Positions 18,614-27,778 of a stretch of 64,000 nucleotides of DNA are shown here, in pieces. Source of the stretch: Paenibacillus xylanexedens. Lineage in GTDB: Bacteria > Bacillota > Bacilli > Paenibacillales > Paenibacillaceae. The DNA is taken from the NCBI RefSeq assembly GCF_001908275.1, contig NZ_CP018620.1, forward strand, positions 5,580,001-5,644,000. The letters run 5' to 3'. The first letter of the stretch is position 1; each line of letters begins with the position of its first letter. The position numbers were made by a program, and so were the translations under genes. Below the pieces are notes generated by a model. It was not told where the DNA came from and searched no databases. It worked only from the letters and a program-made list of their open reading frames with translations.

Positions 18614-19879
18614 TTAAAATTTCCAGCTGTCCAGGTATTTCTCTTGCTCAGCTGACAAGGAGTCGATGCCAATATTCAGGCTTTCAAGTTTATAGCTAGC
18701 AACCTGTTGGTCGATATCATAAGGTACATTAACAACGTTTTTACCCAGGTTTTCATAATTCTCACTTACATAACGCAGACCAAGCGCCTGCAGAGCAAAC
18801 GTCGTATCCATGATTTCGGCAGGATGACCATCTGCTGCACCCAGGTTTACAAGACGACCTTCTGCAAGAAGGTACATTTTACGACCGTCTTTGAAACGAT
18901 ATTCCTCAATGTTGCGACGAACTGTGCGAATCGATTCCGAACGTTTAGCCAGTTCAGGTTTATTCACTTCAACATCAAAGTGTCCCGCATTACTCAGGAT
19001 CGCTCCGTCCTTCATCACATCGTAATGCTCACCTGTGATAACATCCTTATTGCCTGTAACTGCGATAAAGAAATCGCCCAATTTGGCGGCTTCCACCATC
19101 GTCATGACCCGGAACCCGTCCATGTGTGCTTCTACCGCTTTGATTGGATCGATCTCGGTTACGATCACATTCGCACCAAGACCTTTGGCGCGCATCGCTA
19201 CACCTTTACCACACCAGCCATAACCTGCTACCACTACGTTTTTACCAGCGATAACCAAGTTAGTTGTACGAATAATCCCGTCGAATGCAGATTGTCCAGT
19301 ACCGTAGCGATTGTCAAACAGATACTTGCAGTATGCGTCATTAACCGCAACCATCGGAAACTTCAATTGGCCTTCTTTCGCCAATGCTTTCAAACGGATA
19401 ATACCCGTTGTCGTTTCTTCTGCTCCTCCGCGAATTGTTGCTGCGAGGTCAGGGCGCTCGGATGCAATAATGGTTGCAAAGTCTCCACCATCATCAATAA
19501 TGAGATCAGGCTTCACCTCAAGCGCACGCAGTTGCAGTGATTTGAATTCCGCAGGCTCCGGATTGTACTTCGCATACACCGTAACGCCGTCTTCCACCAA
19601 TGCTGCGCAAACATCATCTTGTGTAGACAATGGATTGCTATGCGTAATTGTTACTTCTGCACCACCCGCTTGGATCACTTTTGCCAAGTAAGCTGTTTTC
19701 GCTTCCAGATGAAGACAAATGGCAACCTTTAAACCTTTGAAGGGCAGATCCTGTTCGAACTGGCGACGAATGCGGTTTAGTACCGGCATATGCGCTTCTA
19801 CCCAATCAATTTTCAGGTGACCCTCTGAAGCGAGTCCCATATCTTTAACAATACTGTTTTGCAATGCAGGTGTAGTCAT
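18614..19879 (-). CDS. ahcY: S-adenosylhomocysteine hydrolase (adenosylhomocysteinase)
   Basis: A 421-residue cytoplasmic NAD-dependent enzyme that splits S-adenosylhomocysteine into homocysteine and adenosine, relieving product inhibition of methyltransferases. Motifs include CLHLEAKTAYLA, DDGGDFATII, NDAYCKYLFDNRYGTGQS, the NAD-binding VVVAGYGWCGKGVAMRAKG, and LSNAGHFDVEV. Length fits the family. Many Bacilli use the Pfs/LuxS route instead; whether both exist here cannot be seen. It starts 44 bases after bshC with GGAGG seven bases before the ATG and a TATAAT hexamer just upstream. The leader is too short for a SAM or SAH riboswitch. Confidence 0.96.
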   Translation of the reverse strand: MTTPALQNSIVKDMGLASEGHLKIDWVEAHMPVLNRIRRQFEQDLPFKGLKVAICLHLEAKTAYLAKVIQAGGAEVTITHSNPLSTQDDVCAALVEDGVTVYAKYNPEPAEFKSLQLRALEVKPDLIIDDGGDFATIIASERPDLAATIRGGAEETTTGIIRLKALAKEGQLKFPMVAVNDAYCKYLFDNRYGTGQSAFDGIIRTTNLVIAGKNVVVAGYGWCGKGVAMRAKGLGANVIVTEIDPIKAVEAHMDGFRVMTMVEAAKLGDFFIAVTGNKDVITGEHYDVMKDGAILSNAGHFDVEVNKPELAKRSESIRTVRRNIEEYRFKDGRKMYLLAEGRLVNLGAADGHPAEIMDTTFALQALGLRYVSENYENLGKNVVNVPYDIDQQVASYKLESLNIGIDSLSAEQEKYLDSWKF

Positions 19880-19923
19880 ATCATATCCTCCTCGTTTTGG
19901 TGTTTCTTCTATTATAAAGGGCT

Positions 19924-21555
19924 CTATAGTGCAATAACCTTATGCTCTCCAAGGAATTCGCTTGAGGCCTTAATCAGTTCATCGATCCACCCGGTGCCAT
20001 AACGATTCAGGTAAAAGAGTGCATTATGTACTCGTTCCTGTGGTTTGCCCGTTGGGAATAAGGAGTTCTGAATGCCGTTCCAGTGCCTTAGACTCACATT
20101 ATGTTTATCTTCAATAGCTTTGTGAGTCTGCTGTTTCAGATACTGCATTTGCTCGTTGATTTTACTCAAATTGGTGTCACCAATTCGTTCCAGCCCAGGA
20201 TGAATCTCCGCAATCTCATCTAGCAACGGTCCATACAGATCAAGAAACGCTTCCTGAACCTTGTCAAACTGTTCATCTACCTGGAACGTCTCCTGCTGTG
20301 CGAGCCACTGCTCCTTCTTTTTTTCCATATGATATTGAACATCCTGAAAAGAAAGTCCATATTGTTTCATATGTTTGTGATGAATATCTTCCATAATGGT
20401 GAAAGACAACCGCGGCAACAAAATGGGCATTTGCAGGCCGAACTGACGGAATGCTTCCCGAGTCAAACCCCAATATGCAATTTCACCTTGCCCCAAAATA
20501 ACAGCGGCTACAGGCAACACGGAATCTTGCATTAATGGTCGTGTCAATACGTTGTTACTGAAGCGCTCCGGATGTTCTCCCAGTTCCTGAAGCAAACGTT
20601 CCTCTGTGAAAGAAACCAGACCTTTGCGATCACTATATAAACCGTCCTTCAACAACAAGAGTAGACGCGTACCTTCATGAATGTAGAACAGATTGGCTCC
20701 ATCCTCTGCTACTTCGGCAGGCATAGCATAACCAGCTTGTTGTACCAGCGAAGCACCTTGTGTGTATGCGCTGCGCAGCACTTCATTTTTTCGTATCAAC
20801 CGCTCAAACACGGGCTGTTCCAACCTGCGTAAATCTGGATCCGATGCATCCATTAGAACAAGTCCACTACTGGCAAACAAGACAGATATCATGCGGGCAA
20901 ATGCATCACTCAGATTTGAACTGGATTGATGGATCTCTGTGATGCATTTCATCAGTCCTGGTTTATGTATCGTATCAGGTAAAAGATGTTCCACCTGTTC
21001 GAGTACATTCACCCACTGCTGCGAATCCACATGAACATTACTCACAGAATCCCTTCCTGCGAATCGTCCTTGTAACTTAACCTTCTTCATGTCTCCCTGA
21101 TGATCAGGTAGATATGTGTGGTTAACCTCATCCCAGTCATGGTCTTCACCGGCAATCCAAAATACTGGGACTACCGGGCGTTGAAGTCTTTCTTCCGCTT
21201 CACGCGCAGCTGCCACTACGCTGGCGGCTTTGTATATGACGAACAGTGGTCCGGTGAGCAGACCGCTCTGCTGTCCTCCTGTAACCACTAGTGCATCTTG
21301 TTCTGCAAGGCGTGTGATGGACGCATGAACCTCTCCATGGTCGTTCACCCGCTTATTATATATACGTAAATACTCTGCCAGATCACGACGATCAATACGT
21401 GTGTTTTCCGATTGGTCCAGCCACTCGGCACGCGCCTGAAGTCCTGATTCCCAGCGAATGTCATACTCGTAAAGGCCACGCGCAGCATCTCTTGAACAGA
21501 TATAATCTTCTGCAAGTCTTGATCCGCTGCGGAGTGCCTCGGTAATACCGTTCAT
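19924..21555 (-). CDS. bshC: Putative cysteine ligase BshC (bacillithiol biosynthesis)
   Basis: A 543-residue cytoplasmic protein matching BshC, the enzyme that adds cysteine to glucosaminyl-malate to complete bacillithiol. Characteristic stretches are VVTGGQQSGLLTGPLFVIYKA, VVPVFWIAGEDHDWDEVNHTY and GEIAYWGLTREAFRQFG, and a C-terminal coiled-coil-like helix spans about 440-520. Length matches the family (about 540). In B. subtilis the orthologue (yllA) lies directly upstream of mraZ; here ahcY is inserted between them. AGGAGG before the ATG supports the start. Confidence 0.93.
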   Translation of the reverse strand: MNGITEALRSGSRLAEDYICSRDAARGLYEYDIRWESGLQARAEWLDQSENTRIDRRDLAEYLRIYNKRVNDHGEVHASITRLAEQDALVVTGGQQSGLLTGPLFVIYKAASVVAAAREAEERLQRPVVPVFWIAGEDHDWDEVNHTYLPDHQGDMKKVKLQGRFAGRDSVSNVHVDSQQWVNVLEQVEHLLPDTIHKPGLMKCITEIHQSSSNLSDAFARMISVLFASSGLVLMDASDPDLRRLEQPVFERLIRKNEVLRSAYTQGASLVQQAGYAMPAEVAEDGANLFYIHEGTRLLLLLKDGLYSDRKGLVSFTEERLLQELGEHPERFSNNVLTRPLMQDSVLPVAAVILGQGEIAYWGLTREAFRQFGLQMPILLPRLSFTIMEDIHHKHMKQYGLSFQDVQYHMEKKKEQWLAQQETFQVDEQFDKVQEAFLDLYGPLLDEIAEIHPGLERIGDTNLSKINEQMQYLKQQTHKAIEDKHNVSLRHWNGIQNSLFPTGKPQERVHNALFYLNRYGTGWIDELIKASSEFLGEHKVIAL

Positions 21556-21644
21556 GAGGTCTGCCTCCTATTCTGCTTCAAAGAGCCTTTCTTGATTGTA
21601 CCGAATTCAAGGCCGCTTCGTCAAAAGAAAGTGATTAAAATACG

Positions 21645-21671
21645 AAAAAAAACCGCCGAACGAGTCGGCGG
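21645..21671 (-). terminator. Terminator of the opp operon
   Basis: CCGCCGA (21653-21659), a five-base loop and TCGGCGG (21665-21671) form a perfect stem. Eight T residues follow on the minus strand (21645-21652). Confidence 0.93.
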
Positions 21672-21713
21672 CATTTAATACATCAATAATAGCATATCGC
21701 TTTAATATTCCTA

Positions 21714-23483
21714 TTATACGTAAGGTTCTGCAACCCAGTGACCTTTGGAAACCTCAATCAATTGAGAATTTTCCAGGTTGTACGGATCATTTGCAGGTCC
21801 GCCAGATCCATTCTGAATCGGGCTCATATGCTCTTCTGGCAGCAAGATGCGACGTTTGTTCGCTTCCACTTCCGGATCAGGTACAGGGATCGCGGAAAGC
21901 AATGTTTTGGTGTAAGGGTGGACAGGGTTCGCATATAGTTCTTCACTTTCTGCGAGCTCAACCACTTTACCCATGTACATTACAGCTACACGGTCACTGA
22001 TATGTTTAACCATTGACAAGTCATGCGCAATAAACAGGTATGTCAAGCCGAGACGTTGCTGAAGTTCTTCAAGCAATTTAACGACCTGCGCCTGAATGGA
22101 TACATCCAGTGCAGACAATGGCTCATCACAGATGATGAATTTAGGGTCTACAGCAAGCGCACGCGCAATCCCGATCCGTTGTCTTTGACCACCGGAGAAT
22201 TCATGTGGATAACGAAGTGCATGACTTGGATTCAAACCTACCAGATCAAGCAGTTCCTCCACTCGTCTCTTGCGCTCTTTAGAGCTGGAAGCCAGACCAT
22301 GAATATCGAGTGACTCCCCGATAATATCCATAACATTGAAACGCGGGTTAAGAGATGCATATGGATCTTGGAAAATCATCTGCATATCTTTACGCATTTC
22401 TTTCATTTTACGCGGGGACAACTTGTAGATATCCGTTCCGTTGAAGTTAACATTTCCGCCAGTTGGCTCATAAAGACGCAGAATGGTACGACCTGTTGTG
22501 GATTTACCACAGCCAGACTCGCCTACAACGCCAAGTGTTTCACCTTCAAAGATATCAAAGCTTACGTCATTGACCGCTTTGAGAATGTTACCTTTACCCA
22601 AATTAAAGTACTGTTTCAAGTTTTTCACTTGTACCAGAGGCTTATTGCTGCCTTTGATAATACCAGCCGGAGCTGGTTTTTCCTTTTTGGGCTCGTCCAG
22701 ACGAGGCAAAGCATTCAGCAATTTAATGGTGTATGGATGTTGAGGGTTACTAAAGATTTCAGCAGTTGTTCCTGTTTCAACAACTTCGCCTTCCTTCATA
22801 ACAACAACACGGTCACACATACCCGCTACGACACCAAGGTCATGCGTAATCAGCATGATCGATGTTCCCAGCTTTTGCTGCATGTCTTTCATGACATCCA
22901 GAATTTGAGCCTGAATTGTGACGTCAAGTGCAGTTGTCGGCTCATCCGCAATCAGAAGGGATGGACGACATGCAAGCGCGATCGCAATCATGGCACGCTG
23001 ACGCATACCACCAGAGAATTGGTGAGGATAATGATTCATGCGAATAGCCGCATTTTTAATACCTACAAGTTCCAGCATCTCCAAAGCCGCTTTATTCGCC
23101 GCTTGTTTGGACATGTTCTGATGCTTGCGCAATACTTCAGTAATTTGTTTACCAATTTTAATAGTAGGATTCAATGAAGTCATTGGATCTTGGAAGATCA
23201 TACCGATATCTTTACCACGAATCGCTTCCATTTGTTTGTCTGTCTTGTTCAGCAGGTCTTGCCCGTGAAAAGTAATTTCTCCGCTTTTGACCTTCGAAGG
23301 CGGGGAGGGAATCAATTTCATGATGGTTTGGGCAGTAACACTCTTACCACTACCCGATTCACCTACGATCCCCAGCGTCTCTCCTTTGCCAAGTTCAAAA
23401 CTCACATGTTTAACGGCATCAAATTCACCAGAACGTGTTGAGAACGACACACTCAGGTCTTTGACAGTTAAAATCGGCTCCAT
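21714..23483 (-). CDS. Fused two-domain ABC transporter ATPase (OppD-OppF type)
   Basis: A 589-residue protein with two complete peptide-importer ATPase domains in one chain. The first has Walker A GESGSGKS near residue 40, signature FSGGMRQR and Walker B LLIADEPT; the second has GESGCGKS near 320, FSGGQRQR and FIICDEPL. Each domain ends with the OppD/F-type peptide ([14 protein letters not shown]). In most species OppD and OppF are separate; the frame is continuous here, so it is a true fusion of the GsiA type, not a sequencing artefact. It would energise OppB/OppC encoded just upstream (17-base gap). Strong AGGAGG precedes the ATG. Confidence 0.93.
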   Translation of the reverse strand: MEPILTVKDLSVSFSTRSGEFDAVKHVSFELGKGETLGIVGESGSGKSVTAQTIMKLIPSPPSKVKSGEITFHGQDLLNKTDKQMEAIRGKDIGMIFQDPMTSLNPTIKIGKQITEVLRKHQNMSKQAANKAALEMLELVGIKNAAIRMNHYPHQFSGGMRQRAMIAIALACRPSLLIADEPTTALDVTIQAQILDVMKDMQQKLGTSIMLITHDLGVVAGMCDRVVVMKEGEVVETGTTAEIFSNPQHPYTIKLLNALPRLDEPKKEKPAPAGIIKGSNKPLVQVKNLKQYFNLGKGNILKAVNDVSFDIFEGETLGVVGESGCGKSTTGRTILRLYEPTGGNVNFNGTDIYKLSPRKMKEMRKDMQMIFQDPYASLNPRFNVMDIIGESLDIHGLASSSKERKRRVEELLDLVGLNPSHALRYPHEFSGGQRQRIGIARALAVDPKFIICDEPLSALDVSIQAQVVKLLEELQQRLGLTYLFIAHDLSMVKHISDRVAVMYMGKVVELAESEELYANPVHPYTKTLLSAIPVPDPEVEANKRRILLPEEHMSPIQNGSGGPANDPYNLENSQLIEVSKGHWVAEPYV

Positions 23484-23500
23484 AATCCCACCTCCTGTTT

Positions 23501-24427
23501 CTATTTACGTAATTTCGGATCGAGTGCGTCACGCAGACCGTCTCCGAGCAAGTTAAATGCAAGCATTGTAAGAACCATCAGACCTGCTGGGAACCACATC
23601 CGCCACGGGAATAGCGTCCAGCCTGTAAGTGCATCATTGATCATAGAACCAAGTGAAGATCTTGGTGCTGATACACCCAATCCAAGGAAGCTCAGGAACG
23701 CTTCAGCAAAGATTGCATTTGGAATGGACAACGTCAATGTTACAAGAATCGGTCCTATTGCATTGGGCAACAAATGACGGAACAATTGACGCCCTGTGCT
23801 TGCTCCCATGGACCTTGCAGCAAGAATAAAGTCTCTGTTTTTGAGTTGCATAATTTCACCACGCACAATCCATGACATGCTGATCCAGCCTGTGATGGTG
23901 AGGGCAATGATAATCGTTGTCAGACTTGGTTCCAGTACAACCAGCAACAAAATTACAACAAGCATGTACGGCAAGGAGTAGAGGATTTCGGAAAACTTGT
24001 TCATAATTCCATCTACACGTCCACCGTAGAAACCCATGATCGCTCCATAAATAACCCCGATAACAAGGTCAATCAAGGCTGCGGCCAAACCTACAGTAAG
24101 GGATACACGCGCTCCTACCCAAGTTCTTACCCACACGTCGCGACCAAGCTCGTCCGTACCGAACCAGTGCTCCGCACTCGGTGCTGCATTGGCATTCAAC
24201 AAATCATTGGAATAATAATTATAACTTGTAAACAAAGAAGTTGGACCAATCAAAGAGAAAATCACGACAAGAACCAACACACTCAGACTGATCATTGCAG
24301 CCTTATTGGTTGCAAGTCTGTACATGGCATCTTTAAAAAGGGATACACTTTCTTGCGGTTTAACCGCTGCCTGACTAGTCAGGTTCGTGTTCGCCGTTTC
24401 ATTCTTTTTATTATTCGTGCCAGACAA
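23501..24427 (-). CDS. oppC: Oligopeptide ABC transporter permease OppC
   Basis: A 308-residue inner membrane permease. A polar N-terminal extension is followed by a first membrane helix (about 39-60) and then the periplasmic-type loop HWFGTDELGRDVWVR that marks OppC/DppC proteins. Four or five more helices follow, and the ATPase-docking EAA loop (EAFLSFLGLGVSAPRSSLGSMI) is near the C-terminus. The start is TTG at 24427, with AAGGGGG seven bases upstream and only two bases after the oppB stop. It pairs with OppB to form the channel. Confidence 0.93.
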   Translation of the reverse strand: MSGTNNKKNETANTNLTSQAAVKPQESVSLFKDAMYRLATNKAAMISLSVLVLVVIFSLIGPTSLFTSYNYYSNDLLNANAAPSAEHWFGTDELGRDVWVRTWVGARVSLTVGLAAALIDLVIGVIYGAIMGFYGGRVDGIMNKFSEILYSLPYMLVVILLLVVLEPSLTTIIIALTITGWISMSWIVRGEIMQLKNRDFILAARSMGASTGRQLFRHLLPNAIGPILVTLTLSIPNAIFAEAFLSFLGLGVSAPRSSLGSMINDALTGWTLFPWRMWFPAGLMVLTMLAFNLLGDGLRDALDPKLRK

Positions 24428-24429
24428 CG

Positions 24430-25362
24430 TTATGCCCCCTTCCGGCTTTCCAGCTTAATTCTAGGATCAATCAGCACGTAAGCGATATCCGTAAAGAAAC
24501 GAGCCAACATCAGGAGGATACCATAGAAAATCGTGATCCCCATGATCATAGTGTAATCACGGTTTGTGATACTCTCTACGAATACTTTACCAATTCCCCC
24601 GATGTTAAAGATCTGTTCAATTACAACGGAACCTGTGATGATATTCGCTGTCATTGGACCAACATAAGTTACTACTGGTAAAATACCGTTTCTTACAACG
24701 TGTTTAAACATAATAGCAGGCCATTTCAAACCCTTTGCTTTAGCTGTTTTGATATAATCTGCATGTAATACTTCAAGCATGCTTGAACGCGTCAAACGAG
24801 CGATAAAGGCAATTGGTGATGCAGATAACGCTGCAACCGGAAGAACATAATCCAATGGACCATCAAAGCCCATTACGTTAAACCAGCCTAATTTAGTAGC
24901 AAAGAGATACTGCAATAGTGAAGCAAGCAAGAAGCTCGGAACAGCTATACCTATAACGGCAAAGACCATCGTGACATCATCAAGCAATTTGCGATGGTAA
25001 ACCGCTGCCAGAAGACCCAGCAACACACCAACAATAATGGAGATAATGATCGCAAAGATTCCAAGCTTCAGCGAAGCGGTGAAAGTCTGGACAATCATGT
25101 CAGACACGCTTTGATTAAGGTAGTTCATTGAAACCCCGAAGTCTCCCTTTAAAATACCACCCATATACTTCAGGTATTGTTCATACATCGGCTTGTCCAG
25201 ACCATATTTCACCTCAAGAAGGGCCCGAATTTCAGGTGATACTCTTTTTTCGGATGTAAAAGGATCACCCGGAATGGCCTTCATCAGGAAAAAGGTAGCT
25301 GATGCGAGTATGAAAAGAGATAGCAGCATAAATAGTAGTTTTTTCAATACGTACTTAACCAA
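24430..25362 (-). CDS. oppB: Oligopeptide ABC transporter permease OppB
   Basis: A 310-residue permease with the family N-terminus (VKYVLKKLLFMLLSLFILASATFFLMKAIPGDPF) starting in a membrane helix. About six helices and a C-terminal EAA loop (GSVVIEQIFNIGGIGKVFVESI) follow. The frame stays open to 25512, but that extension runs through the terminator after oppA and has no ribosome binding site. TTG at 25362 with GGAGG ten bases upstream restores the usual start. It is separated from oppA by a terminator, so oppBC-ATPase expression may be lower than, or independent of, the binding protein. Confidence 0.92.
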   Translation of the reverse strand: MVKYVLKKLLFMLLSLFILASATFFLMKAIPGDPFTSEKRVSPEIRALLEVKYGLDKPMYEQYLKYMGGILKGDFGVSMNYLNQSVSDMIVQTFTASLKLGIFAIIISIIVGVLLGLLAAVYHRKLLDDVTMVFAVIGIAVPSFLLASLLQYLFATKLGWFNVMGFDGPLDYVLPVAALSASPIAFIARLTRSSMLEVLHADYIKTAKAKGLKWPAIMFKHVVRNGILPVVTYVGPMTANIITGSVVIEQIFNIGGIGKVFVESITNRDYTMIMGITIFYGILLMLARFFTDIAYVLIDPRIKLESRKGA

Positions 25363-25403
25363 CCCTTGCACACCTCCACAAACAATATTTTGTATACAAA
25401 TCG

Positions 25404-25484
25404 ATTGTAGAATTAGACAGAAATAAAGTCCAATCCATTTATCGGAAATTTCAAGAATTATAAGGAAAATCGGTGCACATACAA
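25404..25484 (-). promoter_or_regulatory. Possible promoters for oppB downstream of the oppA terminator
   Basis: Two sigma-A-like pairs lie on the minus strand: TTGTAT (25479-25484), 16 bases, TATAAT (25457-25462); and TTGGAC (25428-25433), 18 bases, TACAAT (25404-25409). Both follow the hairpin after oppA and precede the oppB start. AT-rich sequence makes chance matches possible. Confidence 0.45.
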
Positions 25485-25524
25485 AAAAATCGGGATATAT
25501 ATGGAATTCCACATATATATCCCG
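25483..25524 (-). terminator. Terminator between oppA and oppB
   Basis: A 13-bp perfect inverted repeat (25491-25503 with 25512-25524) is followed on the minus strand by ATTTTTTT (25483-25490). It lies 29 bases after the oppA stop. Confidence 0.9.
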
Positions 25525-25552
25525 AAGTAATCATATTAGACTTCAGAACAAC

Positions 25553-27250
25553 TTATTTCTCTTCCAGATATGCACGAGTGTAGTCAATAGCTCCACTGAA
25601 ATCAAGTTGTACACCTTTCAGGTAAGGCTTAGTCAAAGATACGTTAGTGTAATAATAGATTGGCATAACGCCCATTTCATCTTGAATCAGAACTTTCTCT
25701 GCGTCAGCAAAAGCACTCATACGTGCAGCAACATCAGTTGTTTTTACAGTATCTTCGAGGTCTTTATCATACTGTGCGTTGCTAAACTTGGAGTCATTGT
25801 TTGTATTTCCAGTTTTCCACATTTCCAAGAAGTTGAACGGATCGTTGTAATCAGCAGACCAGCCCGCACGAGCAACTTGGAAGTTTTGTTTTTGACGGTT
25901 ATCTAGGAAGACTTTCCACTCTTGGTTTTCTGTTTTCACATCAACACCGAGATTTTGTTTCCACATGTCAGCAACCGCCAAAGCGATTTTCGCGTGACCG
26001 TCACTTGTGTTGTAGATCAAAGTCACTGCTGGCAATGTTGTGTAGCCTTCTTCCTTCATACCTTCAGCAAGCAATGCTTTAGCTTCGTCCACATTTTCAG
26101 TGAAGTAATCGTCTTTGTGCTCATCACGGAATTCACCGTTTTCACCACGGATACCTGGAGGTACAAAGCCGAATGCTGGAATTTGTCCACCTTGTGTTAC
26201 TTTGTCAACAATCAGCTGACGGTTAATGGACATTGCAAATGCTTTACGGATTTTAGCATTATTAAATGGTGCTTCGTTTACGTTGAACTGGTAGTAGTAC
26301 GTACTTGCAATACCAGTAGCTTTGAACTCGTCCGGCAATTCCGCTTTTACAGAAGGAATTTGGTCGGATGGAATTTCACCGTTAGGTGCACCAGTGTAGT
26401 CCAATTGTCCTGATTTGTAAGCTTGTAGTTCGGAAGCACTGCTATTTGTCAGAGACATATTAATTTCAGCTAATTTGATGTCAGCAGCTGCATGATAGCC
26501 TTCGTTTTTCTTCACAACAATTTTTTGACCTTTAGCGTATTGATCCATTACAAATGGTCCGTTAACGATCATGTTTTTGTAGTCTGTGAAGAACTTGTCA
26601 TTTGTATCAGCAGATGCATGTACTGGGTAGTACGTGTAGAATGCTGTTAGACCCAAGAAGTAAGGTGTTGGGTTTTCCAACGTTACTTCAAGCGTGTGCT
26701 CATCAGTAGCTTTAACGCCTACTTGTGAGAAATCTGTGATTTTAGTACCTTTGAAGTCTTTGTCTTGGCTCATATTAAAGCCTTCTGCACCTTTGATGTA
26801 GTACAATTGGTAAGCATATGGAGAAGCTGTTTCCGGTTTCAAAGCACGTTCCCATGAACGTACAAAGTCTTCGGCAGTAAGTGCATCACCGTTGCTCCAT
26901 TTTGCTTCCGGGTTCAGGTTGAAAACATATTTCAACCCATCTTCGGAGATAGTCCAGTCTTTAGCAACACCTGGAGCTTCTTTACCATCAGCATCGATGC
27001 GTACAAGACCTTCATACAAGAATTTCAGAACTGTGTTAGTTTGGCTGTCTTTTGCTTGAGCCGGGTCAAACGTAGGAGGCTCAGCTGACAGGTTGATTTT
27101 CAGAATTTGATCTTTAGCAAGACCATTTCCTTCGTTTGCAGAACCAGTATCGGTGTTACCTGTGCCTTCGTTTTTCGATCCGCACGCTGCAAGTACGGTA
27201 CCGAACGCCAAAATCAGCGTCAAAAGGACTAATAGACTTTTCCTTTTCAT
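25553..27250 (-). CDS. oppA: Oligopeptide-binding lipoprotein OppA
   Basis: A 565-residue extracellular substrate-binding lipoprotein of the SBP family 5. A lipoprotein signal peptide ends in LAAC (cysteine at about 22), followed by a Gly/Ser/Asn-rich linker. The mature part shows AEPPTFDPAQAKDSQT, the YEGLVRID start of the fold, and TAEDFVRSWERALKPETASPYAY typical of oligopeptide rather than dipeptide binders. It should capture peptides and deliver them to OppBC; in related bacteria such systems also feed signalling peptides for sporulation, which cannot be concluded here. A terminator directly downstream suggests excess binding protein over permease. Confidence 0.94.
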   Translation of the reverse strand: MKRKSLLVLLTLILAFGTVLAACGSKNEGTGNTDTGSANEGNGLAKDQILKINLSAEPPTFDPAQAKDSQTNTVLKFLYEGLVRIDADGKEAPGVAKDWTISEDGLKYVFNLNPEAKWSNGDALTAEDFVRSWERALKPETASPYAYQLYYIKGAEGFNMSQDKDFKGTKITDFSQVGVKATDEHTLEVTLENPTPYFLGLTAFYTYYPVHASADTNDKFFTDYKNMIVNGPFVMDQYAKGQKIVVKKNEGYHAAADIKLAEINMSLTNSSASELQAYKSGQLDYTGAPNGEIPSDQIPSVKAELPDEFKATGIASTYYYQFNVNEAPFNNAKIRKAFAMSINRQLIVDKVTQGGQIPAFGFVPPGIRGENGEFRDEHKDDYFTENVDEAKALLAEGMKEEGYTTLPAVTLIYNTSDGHAKIALAVADMWKQNLGVDVKTENQEWKVFLDNRQKQNFQVARAGWSADYNDPFNFLEMWKTGNTNNDSKFSNAQYDKDLEDTVKTTDVAARMSAFADAEKVLIQDEMGVMPIYYYTNVSLTKPYLKGVQLDFSGAIDYTRAYLEEK

Positions 27251-27310
27251 CTAACACGTTCCCCCTAAATTGATATGGTTTATATGTTTATAGATTATAC
27301 AACCACCGGT

Positions 27311-27352
27311 CAAAAAAATCTACATTACTTTTTCAGAAAGTAATGTTTTTTT
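27311..27352 (-). terminator. Terminator after the panE-DUF3397 unit (works on both strands)
   Basis: ACATTACTTT (27322-27331) and AAAGTAATGT (27337-27346) form a perfect 10-bp stem with a TTCAG loop. On the minus strand a seven-T run follows after three bases; on the plus strand a run of T follows immediately. It separates DUF3397 from oppA. Confidence 0.8.
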
Positions 27353-27403
27353 CAGTTTTCGACAAAATCGACACATTTTTCGCCTCTTTTGCGTTATGTA
27401 ACC

Positions 27404-27778
27404 TCACATCTGTTGCATGAAGTATCTAAATAATCCAAATAAAGTAAACAAAACATACCCGAAACTCATGATGACGAAAGACATGCGCCATACGGCCCGG
27501 AACATTCTACCCCTATCGACCTTCCCTTTTAGTCGATTTTGCGCACCCCCGATGAATCCAAGTGCTACTAGTATGAGTATTAATGTCAGATAAAAACCAA
27601 AATTCGAATCAAATGTTAAGTTGAATAACGCTGAAACTGAAAATACAAGAAAAAAAGTGGTTACATCCATTGCCATTCGCAATGCTTTACGTTTGTCTTT
27701 TTTCCATACGTACATGCCCCAATAGACAAGAAAGAACGGAAAAAAGGGCAATATGCTCAACACAATAAAAAGTCCCAT
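27404..27778 (-). CDS. DUF3397-like four-helix membrane protein
   Basis: A 124-residue protein with four predicted membrane helices (about 2-22, 38-57, 61-80, 98-118) and short basic loops (WKKDKRKALRMAMD, RLKGKVDRGR). Sequence character and its place between panE and the bshC/mraZ region match the DUF3397 family of Bacillales, which has no established function. The ATG overlaps the panE stop by one base (TAATG), with AAGGAG upstream, so translation is coupled to panE. Confidence 0.7.
   Translation of the reverse strand: MGLFIVLSILPFFPFFLVYWGMYVWKKDKRKALRMAMDVTTFFLVFSVSALFNLTFDSNFGFYLTLILILVALGFIGGAQNRLKGKVDRGRMFRAVWRMSFVIMSFGYVLFTLFGLFRYFMQQM

Noticed and set aside
18707..19540. A 277-codon open frame opposite ahcY
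   Set aside because: Antisense to a strongly conserved enzyme gene; no start signal and no recognisable domain.
19880..19923. Possible SAM or SAH riboswitch before ahcY
   Set aside because: Only 44 bases separate bshC and ahcY; no known SAM or SAH aptamer fits.
21714..23483. OppD-OppF fusion as a lost stop codon or assembly error
   Set aside because: A proper linker of about 30 residues joins two complete ATPase domains in frame, and such fusions occur in other peptide importers.
24430..25512. Extended 360-residue OppB with an extra N-terminal helix
   Set aside because: The extension crosses the oppA terminator and the putative promoters, and lacks a ribosome binding site; the TTG at 25362 is well placed.
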